This document shows, one piece after another, positions 1-9,326 of a stretch of 39,307 nucleotides of DNA. The stretch comes from Desulfobacula sp. (GTDB lineage Bacteria > Desulfobacterota > Desulfobacteria > Desulfobacterales > Desulfobacteraceae). A model generated the notes under the pieces. The model did no database searches. It had not been told where the DNA came from and saw only the letters and a list, made by a program, of their open reading frames with translations. Where the stretch lies: the NCBI GenBank assembly GCA_012031875.1, contig JAAUSZ010000014.1:1-39307 (forward strand). The letters run 5' to 3'. Each line of letters begins with the position of its first letter. Position 1 is the stretch's first letter. Both the position numbers and the translations under genes were made by a program.

Positions 1-1
1 C

Positions 2-404
2 CAGGACGAGGCCGTGGGTCAGATGAAAACCCTTCAAAAAACCTTCCAGGACCTTTCCCTGGCCCTGGATCAGCAAAAAAACATCCTGGAAAAAAAGACC
101 CGGGGACTTTACCCTGTTTTCTTTCCTGGACACCCAGGCGGAAAAAAGCGGGGTTAAAAAAAATGTGGCTTATATGAAGCCCTCCACCCAGGATATGGAA
201 AAAACCGGTTATACCATTTCCAGGGTCAAGGTCAAGATAGAGGAAGTCCACCTGAAAGGCCTGATGGATTTTCTTTACCGGATTGAAACCTCGCCGGACG
301 GGGTGTTGATCACCTCCCTGTCCCTGTCCAAAACCGGAAAAAAAGGGGACCGGCTGGATGCGGTCTTTGATGCCGAAACCCTGATCTTAAAGGGGGCCTC
401 GTGA
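2..404 (+). CDS. gspM: Type II secretion system protein GspM (5' partial, one frameshift)
   Basis: Frame from base 2 reads QDEAVGQMKTLQKTFQDLSLALDQQKNILEKKTRG; adding one G at ~108 continues as DFTLFSFLDTQAEKSGVKKNVAYMKPSTQDM...GLMDFLYRIETSPDGVLITSLSLSKTG, PilO/GspM-like; position directly upstream of gspN/C/D/E. Confidence 0.6.
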
Positions 405-1261
405 AAATGACGCCCAAACCGGTTCTCCTCTACGGCCTGTATTTCCTGTCGGCCCTGGTGTTTTTCGCCCTTGTCCTTTTCCGGAAAAGAAGCGGCCAGG
501 GGGATAACTAATTTTACGGCACGGGCCCTGGGCGGGGTTCGCCTGGATCTGGACGCGGCCGGGCCGGTCTTTCCCGCCGGTCTTGACCTTTCCGGCGGCA
601 GATGGACCCTTTTCCAATTTCCCCCGGTCAAACCGGAAACCATGAGGATAGACCTCTCCCTGACCTCGCTTTTCAGCCCCCTGAAGGATCTGACCTTCAA
701 GGCGGAGATCAACCAGGGACAGGTCAGGGGGAATCTCCGGCAGGTGTTCTTTTCCCGGAAGGAATTCGCCTCCCTGGACATGGATTTGTCCCATATCCGG
801 GTCAGGGAGTTTCCCTATCAGACGGACCCATATCAGATGAAGCTCTCCTTTGACGCCGGAGGCCGGTATGAATATCTGAAAGCTCAGAATTCATCCAGGG
901 CCGGCCTGGTATTGCTGAATTTTACAGCCGATTTGCCGGGGAATCCCGAGGCTGAAAAACTGGGCCTGTCCAAATTGGAATTTACCCGGGTGGAGCTGGA
1001 ATTCACCCTGGAAAACAAACAGATGACCCTTACCAAATGCTCGGCCCGGGGGCCCTCATGAGCCTGGACCTGGAAGGCGAGGTATCCACGGCGGAACCCT
1101 TGGATATCCGGCTGAAAGGCCAATTGAATCCCGGTCCTTCCTTTGTTTCAAAACTCAGCACCCTGGCCTCGGTGAAGGATCTTTTCCGGGATACGCCGGG
1201 CAAGGGGATTCCCATCAGCATATCCGGCACACTCCGCCATCCCGAGATAGGATTCAGATAA
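404..1261 (+). CDS. gspN: Type II secretion system protein GspN (frameshifted at ~480-490 and ~1045)
   Basis: VKMTPKPVLLYGLYFLSALVFFALVLF + EAARGITNFTARALGGVRLDLDAAGPVFPAGLDLSGG... + ALMSLDLEGEVSTAEPLDIRLKGQLNP; GspN-like, in T2SS operon; pieces join by adding single homopolymer bases. Confidence 0.6.
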
Positions 1262-1264
1262 GCC

Positions 1265-1993
1265 ATGAAATATCTGTTCATCCTCCTTCATCTCATCCTC
1301 CTGACCCTGGCTGCGGCCCTGGTGGTGGAGACCGCCTATCAGCGGATCGGTATGGAGACCGCCCCGCCGTCACAGGAGGCGGCCGGAACACCCCCGGCCC
1401 TTGAGGCAGGCAATAAAAAGAAACCCGCTGATTCTTTTAAACGGCAGTATAGCGTCATCGGCTCCAGAAACCTGTTTCGTGTCCTGACGGACGATGCGGC
1501 GACCAAAGGGCCTTCCGTAAAAAACCCGGCCAAAACACCGGAAACGATGAAGCTCACCTCTCTTCAACTCACGCTGAGGGGGACGGTGACGGGCCTTCCC
1601 CAGGTCCATGCCGTGATTGAGGATAAAAAAACCAAAAAACAGGAATTTTACACCGTTGGCGATGCCGTCCAGGGCGCCCTGCTCAAGGCGGTGTCCAAGG
1701 ACCATGTCATCCTGGAATACAATGGAGAGGAGCAGCGCCTGGACATGACGGTCGAAACCGCCCTTCCGGCGGGCAGGGCTCCGGCAAGGCCGGCGGTTCA
1801 GCCCCGGGCCCCAGAGCCCACCCCGCAGGAGGCTCCTTCGCCGGAGGAGGAAACGCCGGGGGATGACGCATTGGACGAGGAAGCACCGGAGGCCCCGGCA
1901 GAAGCGGCCCCGGCAAAAAAGGCCTCAAAAGCAGAGGCCCCTGAACTCACCGGACAGGCAGGACCTGGTAAAGATAAGGACAAAGATGAATAA
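1265..1993 (+). CDS. gspC: Type II secretion system protein GspC-like
   Basis: N-terminal TM, then YSVIGSRNLFRVL and LTLRGTVTGLPQVHAVIEDKKTKKQEFYTVGDAVQGALLKAVSKDHVILEYNGEEQRL homology-region pattern; immediately upstream of gspD. Confidence 0.75.
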   Translation: MKYLFILLHLILLTLAAALVVETAYQRIGMETAPPSQEAAGTPPALEAGNKKKPADSFKRQYSVIGSRNLFRVLTDDAATKGPSVKNPAKTPETMKLTSLQLTLRGTVTGLPQVHAVIEDKKTKKQEFYTVGDAVQGALLKAVSKDHVILEYNGEEQRLDMTVETALPAGRAPARPAVQPRAPEPTPQEAPSPEEETPGDDALDEEAPEAPAEAAPAKKASKAEAPELTGQAGPGKDKDKDE

Positions 1994-3989
1994 GCAAAAA
2001 ATATCAAGGATGGAGCCGGAGAACCGGACATGGATGAAATGGATACAGGCCTGTTTGAGCCTGGGGACGGCCCTCGTGCTGTTTGCATCGGTCTGTCTGG
2101 CTGATCCGGTTTTGGAATCCACCGGGGACAAGCCCGAATACGTCTCCTTTGATTTCAACAATGTGGATATCAACCTCTTTATTAAATTCGTCAGCAAGCT
2201 GACCCAGAAAAATTTTGTCGTGGACAGCAGGGTCAAGGGAAACGTCACCATTATTTCACCGACCAAAATTTCCATCCCGGATGCCTATAAGGTGTTCCAG
2301 TCCGTGCTGGATATCCATGGGTTCGCCGCCGTGGAATCGGGCAGCGTCATCAAGATTGTCCCGGCCGCCAACGCCCTGTCGGATAATGTGGACACCCGGC
2401 TTTCGGAGGGCCTGGAAAGCACGGCGGACAAGCTGGTCACCCGGATCATCCCCCTGCAATACGCCAATTCCGACGAGCTGAAAACCCTTTTGGCCCCCAT
2501 GGTGCCCAAGGGCCATATCCTGTTGTCCTATGGGGACACCAATATGCTGATTGTGACGGCCACCCTGTCCAGCATCGACCGCCTGTTGAAAATCATCGAA
2601 ACCATTGATATCGAAAGCGTTGGCCGGAAAATCGCCGTATTGCCCTTAAAACATGCCGATGCGGTCAAACTCGTTAAAAACCTTTCCGATATTTATAATG
2701 CCCGGGAAAAAGACACCAAAAATAAAAAGAATGCTGAATTTATGGTCAGATTTGTGGCCGACGAGAGAACCAATTCCGTGATTCTCCTGGCCGGGGAACT
2801 GGAAACCCGGCGGATCAGCCAATTAGTGGATATCCTGGACAAGAAGGTGCCTGCGGGAGAGGAGCGGGTCCGGGTCTATCCCCTGGAGCATGCCACGGCC
2901 GAAGATCTGGCCAAGGTCCTCCAGGAGATGCCTGCCAAGGGCGAGAAAAAAACCGAGGGCGAGAAAAAGGCCCCCCTCTTTTCCGATGAGATCAAAATCA
3001 CGGCCGACAAGGCCACCAACAGCCTTCTCATCATTGCGGACAAGGAGGATTACCCCATCCTTGAAGAGGTCATCAAAAAACTGGATACCCCCAGGGCCAT
3101 GGTCTATATCGAATGCCTCATCATGGAGGTGAATGCCGACAAGGGCCTCAGTTTCGGAACGGAATGGCGGGTATCGGAAGGCTATAACGGCAATACCGGC
3201 GTGATCCTGGGCGGGTTCGGGGCCACCGGGGACTCCGGCTTCACCGATTCCTCTTCCGCTGCCGAGGGAAATTTGCCCAAGGGCTTTTCCGTGGGGGTCC
3301 TGGGCAAAAGCCTGAGCATCGGCGGGGTCACCTTCCCCTCCCTCCAGGCCGTGATCAAGGCCTACCAGAGTGATAAAACCGTACAAATCCTGTCCACCCC
3401 CCAGATCCTGACCACGGAAAACCAGGTGGCCACCATTACCGTGGGCAAGAATGTGCCCTTCCAGACCCGGTCGGCGGCCGAATCCGGGACGGCCACCTAT
3501 AATTCCTTTGAATACAAGGATGTGGGCATCACCCTGAAAATCACCCCGTCCATCAGCAAAGAAAAGCTGGTCCGGCTGGCCGTGTTCCAGGAGGTCACCA
3601 AACTGGATTCGGCAAACCAGACCAGCGCGGACCGCCCCACCACCCTGAAACGCCTCATTGAAACCAATATCATTGTTGAAGACGCCAACACCGTGGTCAT
3701 CGGCGGGCTCATCGATGAAAGCCTGACCCAGTCCGTGGGCAAGATGCCCTGCCTGGGGGATATCCCCCTCCTGGGATATGCATTTAAGGATCAGTCCAGG
3801 GGCAGTGAAAAGACCAATCTCTATGTGTTTTTGACCCCCACCGTGGTGAAAAGCCCCCTGGATGCCAAAGCCATTTATGAGGAAAAGAGCGAGGACATCC
3901 GGCAGCTCAAAAAAGAAGAAATCAAATTATATCAGGACAAAGCGCCGGCCCAGGGCCTGCCGCCGGAAACGGGAGAGGTGAGGCCATGA
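1986..3989 (+). CDS. gspD: Type II secretion system secretin GspD
   Basis: YVSFDFNNVDINLFIKFVSKLTQKNFVVDSRVKGNVTIISP (N0), repeated N1-N3 modules, secretin core VQILSTPQILTTENQVATITVGKNVPFQT and IGGLIDESLTQSVGKMPCLGDIPLLGYAFKDQS; ATG at 1986 preferred to the 1863 ORF start. Confidence 0.95.
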   Translation: MNKQKISRMEPENRTWMKWIQACLSLGTALVLFASVCLADPVLESTGDKPEYVSFDFNNVDINLFIKFVSKLTQKNFVVDSRVKGNVTIISPTKISIPDAYKVFQSVLDIHGFAAVESGSVIKIVPAANALSDNVDTRLSEGLESTADKLVTRIIPLQYANSDELKTLLAPMVPKGHILLSYGDTNMLIVTATLSSIDRLLKIIETIDIESVGRKIAVLPLKHADAVKLVKNLSDIYNAREKDTKNKKNAEFMVRFVADERTNSVILLAGELETRRISQLVDILDKKVPAGEERVRVYPLEHATAEDLAKVLQEMPAKGEKKTEGEKKAPLFSDEIKITADKATNSLLIIADKEDYPILEEVIKKLDTPRAMVYIECLIMEVNADKGLSFGTEWRVSEGYNGNTGVILGGFGATGDSGFTDSSSAAEGNLPKGFSVGVLGKSLSIGGVTFPSLQAVIKAYQSDKTVQILSTPQILTTENQVATITVGKNVPFQTRSAAESGTATYNSFEYKDVGITLKITPSISKEKLVRLAVFQEVTKLDSANQTSADRPTTLKRLIETNIIVEDANTVVIGGLIDESLTQSVGKMPCLGDIPLLGYAFKDQSRGSEKTNLYVFLTPTVVKSPLDAKAIYEEKSEDIRQLKKEEIKLYQDKAPAQGLPPETGEVRP

Positions 3990-5679
3990 TTGAGCCCTTC
4001 CTGGACCTGCTTTCAAAAGAGGTGCCGCTGACCGGCGAGAATAAAGACCGGATCAGGGCCGTCTGCGCCAAAGACAGGAAAAAATTCCTGGAACCGGTCT
4101 GCGACACCCGGCTGGTGTCCGAATCCCAGGCCCTCAGGGCCCTGGGCCTTCTCTACGGACTTCCCTTCATGGAAGAACTGCCCCTGGACCATCTGAATCA
4201 TGATTTTACCCGGATCATTTCCAGGAAATTCCTAAAAACCTATTCCGTGGCGCCCCTGATCCGGGACGGCCGGAAAGGCATCATCGCCGTGAATGACCCG
4301 TCGGATTTAAGCGTGGCGGATGAGACGGCAAGGCTGGCGGGCATCAAGGCCCATTCCCCGGTACTGGCGCCGAAAAACCAGATCCTCCTGGCCATCAATA
4401 TGCTCTACGACCATACCGACGGCAATGTCCAGCAACTGGCGGATAATATGGGAGAGGATGATTCCCTGGTCATCGAGGATATGGAGGAGACGGCGGATCT
4501 CCTGGATGACTCCGGGGACGACGCCCCGGTCATCCGCCTGGTCAACCAGATGATTTCCAAGGCGGCCAAGGCCGGGGCCAGCGATATCCATATCGAGCCC
4601 TTCCAGGAGGTGCTCAAGGTCAGGTACCGCATCGACGGCATTGTCTACGAGATGATGACCCCCCCCAAGCTGTTTCAGTCGGCCCTGGTCTCCCGCATCA
4701 AGGTCATGGCCAAGATGAATATTGCTGAAAAAAGGGTGCCCCAGGACGGCCGGGCCCAGGTCCGGCTCGGGAACCAGGAAATTGATCTCCGGATTTCGAC
4801 GGTGCCGACCACCTACGGAGAGCGTCTGGTCATGCGGCTCTTAAACAAATCCGGGTCCTTTATGAGCATTGCCGAATTCGGGTTTTCACAGGAAAACGAG
4901 GCCCTGTTCCGCCGGATCATCCGCCAGAACCACGGGATCGTCCTGGTCACCGGCCCCACGGGAAGCGGCAAACCACCACCCTCTACGCCGGACTTTCGGA
5001 AATCAATACCCCGGACAAAACCATTATCACCATTGAAGACCCGGTGGAATATAATCTGCAGGGCATAGGCCAGATCCAGGTGAATCCGAAAACCGGAGTG
5101 ACCTTTGCAAAAGGCCTGCGGTCCATTGTCCGGCAGGACCCGGACGTGATCCTCATCGGTGAGATCCGGGATGTGGAGACGGCGGAAATCGCCATCCAGT
5201 CGGCCCTGACCGGGCATCTGGTGTTTTCCACCCTGCACACCAACGATGCCCCGGGAGCGGTCACCCGGCTGGTGGACCTGGGAGTGGAGCCCTATCTGAT
5301 TTCCTCTTCGGTCAACCATGTCATCGCCCAGAGGCTGGTCCGGGTTCTCTGCCCCCACTGCAAGGAGGAATATCTCCTGGGCGAACCGGATATCAAAGGC
5401 CTGAACGGCATGGGGGAGGAGATGATGGGCCGGCGGGTGTTCAAGCCAGGGGGGTGCGCCAGGTGCTTTGACACCGGGTATTCGGGGCGCCAGGCCATTG
5501 TGGAAATCCTGGCCCTGGACGATGAATTGAAAACCCTGGTCCTCCAGACCTCCGACGCCAACCGGATCAGGGAGGCCGCCATAGCAAAGGGCATGGTCAC
5601 CCTCCGGCGGGACGGCATGAAAAAGGTCATGGACGGGATCACCTCCATCCGGGAGGTGCTGCGTGTCACCCAGGAATAG
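3986..5679 (+). CDS. gspE: Type II secretion system ATPase GspE (one frameshift at ~4973)
   Basis: [57 protein letters not shown] (frame restored by one A); [42 protein letters not shown]...CARC zinc motif. Confidence 0.93.
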
Positions 5680-6028
5680 AAAATGGGTCTTCCCGGTCCT
5701 GGTCCTCATGGGGACGCTTTTTCCCGGACCGGGACCGGCAGAGGAAACGGCCCATCCCCTGATTCAATTTTACCAGGACCATATTTCAGCCGTTGACGGG
5801 GACCGATGCCCCATGACCCCTTCCTGCTCCGCCTATGCGGCCGAGGCCGTCAAAAAACACGGCCCGGTCATCGGGTGGATCATGGCCTGCGACCGCATTG
5901 TGCGGTGCGGCCGGGATATCAAAAAAATCGCTCCCGTGGTCACGGTCCATGGGGAAAATCTATATCACGACCCGGTGGAAGCCAATGATTTCTGGTGGTT
6001 TGAAAAACCGGAAACAAAACAGGAATAA
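5663..6028 (+). CDS. YidD-like (membrane protein insertion efficiency factor family) protein with N-terminal hydrophobic leader
   Basis: [52 protein letters not shown] matches the YidD pattern (FYQ..IS....CRF.PTCS.YA.EA...HG...G.....R..RC). Confidence 0.8.
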   Translation: MSPRNRKWVFPVLVLMGTLFPGPGPAEETAHPLIQFYQDHISAVDGDRCPMTPSCSAYAAEAVKKHGPVIGWIMACDRIVRCGRDIKKIAPVVTVHGENLYHDPVEANDFWWFEKPETKQE

Positions 6029-6032
6029 GCGT

Positions 6033-6968
6033 GTGACCCAAATAAAAAACCTCTGCCTGATCCTGATCCTTGCGCTGTCGCTGCCGGCCTCCGGCCCCAA
6101 TGCCTTTGGCAAGGATCTGGTCATCAGCCCGGACATGCAGTTCGACTATGCCCTCCAGTGCTATCAGAAAAAAGACTATGAAACCGCTGTCGTAGAATTC
6201 AAGCGCTTTGCCCATTTTCCCCGGGACAGGCGGGCCGGGGAGGCCGGATTCATGGGCGCCATGGGCCTGTATCAGTTGAAACGGTTCCGCGAAGCCGCCG
6301 GGGCCTTCAATGAGATCCTCCTGGCGGAAGGGGACCCGGTTTTCAAGGAAGAAAGCTATTTCATGCAGAGCAAGGCCTTCATGGGCATGGGCAACCTCGG
6401 CTATGCCCGGATCGTCTTGCAGAATTATCTGAAATTGACCGAAGACGCGGCGGCCCGGGACCGGGCCCATTCCATGCTGGCGGACCTGGAGGTCCAGTCC
6501 TCCCGGGGCATGGACCTGAAGGACCTTGAGGATGCAAGGGAAAATCTTTCGAAAATCTCCCCGGAGGGGTCAGCGCAGTATCTGGCGGCGGACCGGGCAG
6601 ACATCCTTGATAAAGCCCTGGCCGCCCCCCGGAAAAACCCTTCCCTGGCCGGCCTTCTGGCCGCGGTTCCCGGCGCCGGCTTTCTCTATTGCGAACGGTA
6701 CCAGGATGCCCTGACGGCCTTTTTATTGAATACCGGCCTCATGGTGGCCGCCTATGAGGCCTTTGACCAGGGAAACGAGGCCCTGGGAGGGGTGATCGGC
6801 CTTGTGGAAACCGGCTTTTACGCCGGGAATATTTACGGGTCCATGACCGCGGCCCACCGTTACAACCAGAATGCCGTCCTGAACATCCTGGGCGCCCAAT
6901 TCAACCTGACCTCGGGCCTGGATATGGAAAACAAGGCCTGGTCCATCGGCCTGAAATACGATTTTTAG
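6033..6968 (+). CDS. TPR-repeat exported protein with C-terminal hydrophobic segments
   Basis: GTG start at 6033; signal peptide LCLILILALSLPASGPNAFG; TPR-like helices (DYALQCYQKKDYETAVVEFKRF...); C-terminal AAVPGAGFLYCERYQDALTAFLLNTGLMVAAYEAF. Confidence 0.7.
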   Translation: MTQIKNLCLILILALSLPASGPNAFGKDLVISPDMQFDYALQCYQKKDYETAVVEFKRFAHFPRDRRAGEAGFMGAMGLYQLKRFREAAGAFNEILLAEGDPVFKEESYFMQSKAFMGMGNLGYARIVLQNYLKLTEDAAARDRAHSMLADLEVQSSRGMDLKDLEDARENLSKISPEGSAQYLAADRADILDKALAAPRKNPSLAGLLAAVPGAGFLYCERYQDALTAFLLNTGLMVAAYEAFDQGNEALGGVIGLVETGFYAGNIYGSMTAAHRYNQNAVLNILGAQFNLTSGLDMENKAWSIGLKYDF

Positions 6969-6990
6969 CGGGGTCTGTTCCGGGAAGGGG

Positions 6991-7032
6991 TCCCTCAATG
7001 CCGGAAGAATTCGCAGCAATGGCATTGAGGGA
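6991..7032. other. 12-bp perfect inverted repeat (stem-loop) between convergent genes
   Basis: TCCCTCAATGCC (6991-7002) / GGCATTGAGGGA (7021-7032), 18-nt loop; no poly-T tract on either strand. Confidence 0.6.
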
Positions 7033-7050
7033 GGGGAAAAGCTTGAGTGG

Positions 7051-7740
7051 CTATTCGTGCTGTTTTCTCCGGGCCAGGGAAAGCCCCAGCAGGGCCGAAG
7101 CAAAGAGAAGCCCGGCCGAGGGGGCCGGAACCGGAGCCGAAGCGCTTATGCTGGTCCTGTCCCAGGTCAGTTGCACCGTATCTTCAATAAAATCATGGGT
7201 GGCCGCAAACCAGGAAAAATTGCTGCCGATTTCATCAACACCGATGATCCATTCCAGCGTATACCCTGATCCATTGGCCGTCTGCTGAGTGACCGGGGTA
7301 CCGAGATTTTGCATCAATCCGTTGTTCCATTGATGAAAATCATGCTGAAAAAAGCCCTGGTCATCTTGCGCCATATTGGGATTGTAATGGCTGTCCAGCG
7401 CATAATCAATCCCTGCCTGGTTCGGCAAATAGGAATAGGAAGCCGGGCTGCCCCCGATGAAAGCGTCAATATAAATCCCATAGATCCCGGCATAATCCGA
7501 GGTCCCCGGAGCCTGGGCCAGATCCATCCGGAAATAATGAAACTCCCCATCCGTGGCGTGCCGGGCGCCTAAGATATCCCTGGCATTGCCCCAATCCTGG
7601 GGATCGGTCACAGACACCACGGAAAGCCCGGCTGGATTATCCCAATCCGGAAAGGAAACCGCCATGGCGGACGCGCTCCCCGATAAGACCGCCGCTTGAA
7701 TCACGGCGGCCAGAACCATAACCAATAACTTGTTTTTCAA
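7051..7740 (-). CDS. PEP-CTERM-type sorted exported protein
   Basis: Signal peptide MKNKLLVMVLAAVIQAAVLSGSASA; C-terminus APVPAPSAGLLFASALLGLSLARRKQHE (VPxP + TM + basic cluster); AGGAGGTG ribosome binding site upstream on the minus strand. Confidence 0.8.
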   Translation of the reverse strand: MKNKLLVMVLAAVIQAAVLSGSASAMAVSFPDWDNPAGLSVVSVTDPQDWGNARDILGARHATDGEFHYFRMDLAQAPGTSDYAGIYGIYIDAFIGGSPASYSYLPNQAGIDYALDSHYNPNMAQDDQGFFQHDFHQWNNGLMQNLGTPVTQQTANGSGYTLEWIIGVDEIGSNFSWFAATHDFIEDTVQLTWDRTSISASAPVPAPSAGLLFASALLGLSLARRKQHE

Positions 7741-7865
7741 CCCACACCTCCTTTTTTTAATTGTTTTGATCCAACGGATTTCTCCATCCTGCTTTCCATG
7801 GGTACACCTTTTTTGTTTGTTTCAGATTACGGTTTTCTGATGATTTGATTAAGAAATGATGAAGC

Positions 7866-9112
7866 CTAGTGGATCAGCTCATTGATTTCAAAGATGGGCA
7901 GGCAGACTGCCAGGATGATGAAGCCGATGACCACCCCCATGATCAAAATGATGACCGGTTCCACAATGGAGGTGGCGGCGGCCACGGCGTTTTGAACCTC
8001 CCGCTCAAAGAGTTCCGCCGATTTTTCAAGCATTTTTTTCATCTCGCCGCTTTTTTCACCGACCTTGATCATCTGGGTGGCAAGGTTTGGAAAGGCCGTA
8101 CTCTTTTCAAGGACCCCGCCCAGGGTGCCGCCCTGTTCAACCGCGTCCGCGGCCTTTTGTATGAGGTCGGAAACCACCCGGTTTCCGGAAATGCTCCGGG
8201 TGATTCCAAGGGCCGTGAGCATGGGCACCCCGTTTTCAATCAATGACCCAAGGGTCCTGGAAAATCTTGCTGCGATGAGCTTTTTGGTCAGGTTCCCGGC
8301 AATGGGAATGGAAATAATGATTTTATCAATGACGGCCCCGCCCGGTCTGTTTTCCGGATGAAATGAAAACAGAAAAATCCGAGTACCGGCAGGAGCATCA
8401 CCAGCCACCAGAAGGATTTCAAAAAGGCGCTCACCGACAGGAGAACCTGGGTGGGAGCAGGAAGGCTATGGTTCATGTCCGTAAAGATCTTCGTGATGCC
8501 CGGTACGATATAGGTCAGCAGGAACAAGAGCACCAGAAAGCCGATCACCGCCATAAGCACGGGATAGGCCAGGGCCGCCTGAATCTGTTTCTTGGTGTCT
8601 TCCCGTTTTTCGGAAAAATCGGCCAGCCGCTCCAGCACGATTTCAAGTGTGCCCGAAGACTCTCCGGCCCGGACCATATTGACATACACCGGAGAAAAGG
8701 CCTGGGGATGGGCGGAAAGCGCATCGGCAAAGCTGCTGCCTTCTTCAAGGGCATCCTTCACCCGGGACAGAATCCGCTGAAAGGTCTTGGAGCCGGTCTG
8801 GGGAACAAGGGTGGCAATGGCCTTGACAAGGGGAAACCCGGCAGACAGAAGGGTGGACATCTGCCGGGTGATCATGGTGACCTCCGATGATTTGATGGAG
8901 GATAAAAAATCAAGGCCGGGCCCCTTTTTCCAGAAGGCCCGGGCCGGGTCCTGAACCCCGCCGGAAGCCGGTGCATCAAGCCGGTTCAGTGAAATAGGGA
9001 AAATATCCCGGGCCTTAAGCTTTTGCTGCCCTGCAGAAAGGCTTTCCGCATCAACCATGCCGGAAATTTTTTTACCTTTGGCATTCAGGGCCGTATATTC
9101 AAAAACAGCCAT
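7866..9112 (-). CDS. gspF: Type II secretion system inner membrane protein GspF (one frameshift at ~8345)
   Basis: MAVFEYTALNAKGKKISGMVDAESLSAGQQKLKARDIFPISL...ITRQMSTLLSAGFPLVKAIATL... and RFSRTLGSLIENGVPMLTALGITRSISGN...LIQKAADAVEQGGTL...EKSAELFEREVQNAVAAATSIVEPVIILIMGVVIGFIILAVCLPIFEINELI. Confidence 0.93.
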
Positions 9113-9238
9113 TATTCCATGATCCTTTTCCTTAGTTGTAAAACAGGCTCCTGCCTGAAAAATGGGTATTATAGCATCCCCCCGGGCCAGGTCTGGTTAG
9201 GATATGGTTAAACTTTGATAAGAAGAGCGGAGCCATTA

Positions 9239-9267
9239 TTGACAGGCTTTTTGGGCCAATTTATGAT
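9239..9267 (+). promoter_or_regulatory. Predicted sigma70 promoter of the tandem PEP-CTERM gene
   Basis: TTGACA (9239-9244), 17-nt spacer, TATGAT (9262-9267), about 60 nt upstream of ATG at 9327 with AAGAAGG ribosome binding site. Confidence 0.6.
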
Positions 9268-9326
9268 TAGGTGCGTGAGTTATGCGCATTTTTAACAGTT
9301 ACCTTAATTTAAGAAGGCGGTACCCG

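Noticed and set aside
4960-5070. Programmed frameshift in gspE or other genes
   Set aside because: The same one-base homopolymer loss recurs in unrelated genes with no slippery heptamer plus structure context; sequencing undercall is simpler.
4813-5709. 298-aa minus-strand ORF
   Set aside because: Antisense to conserved gspE; no domain signature.
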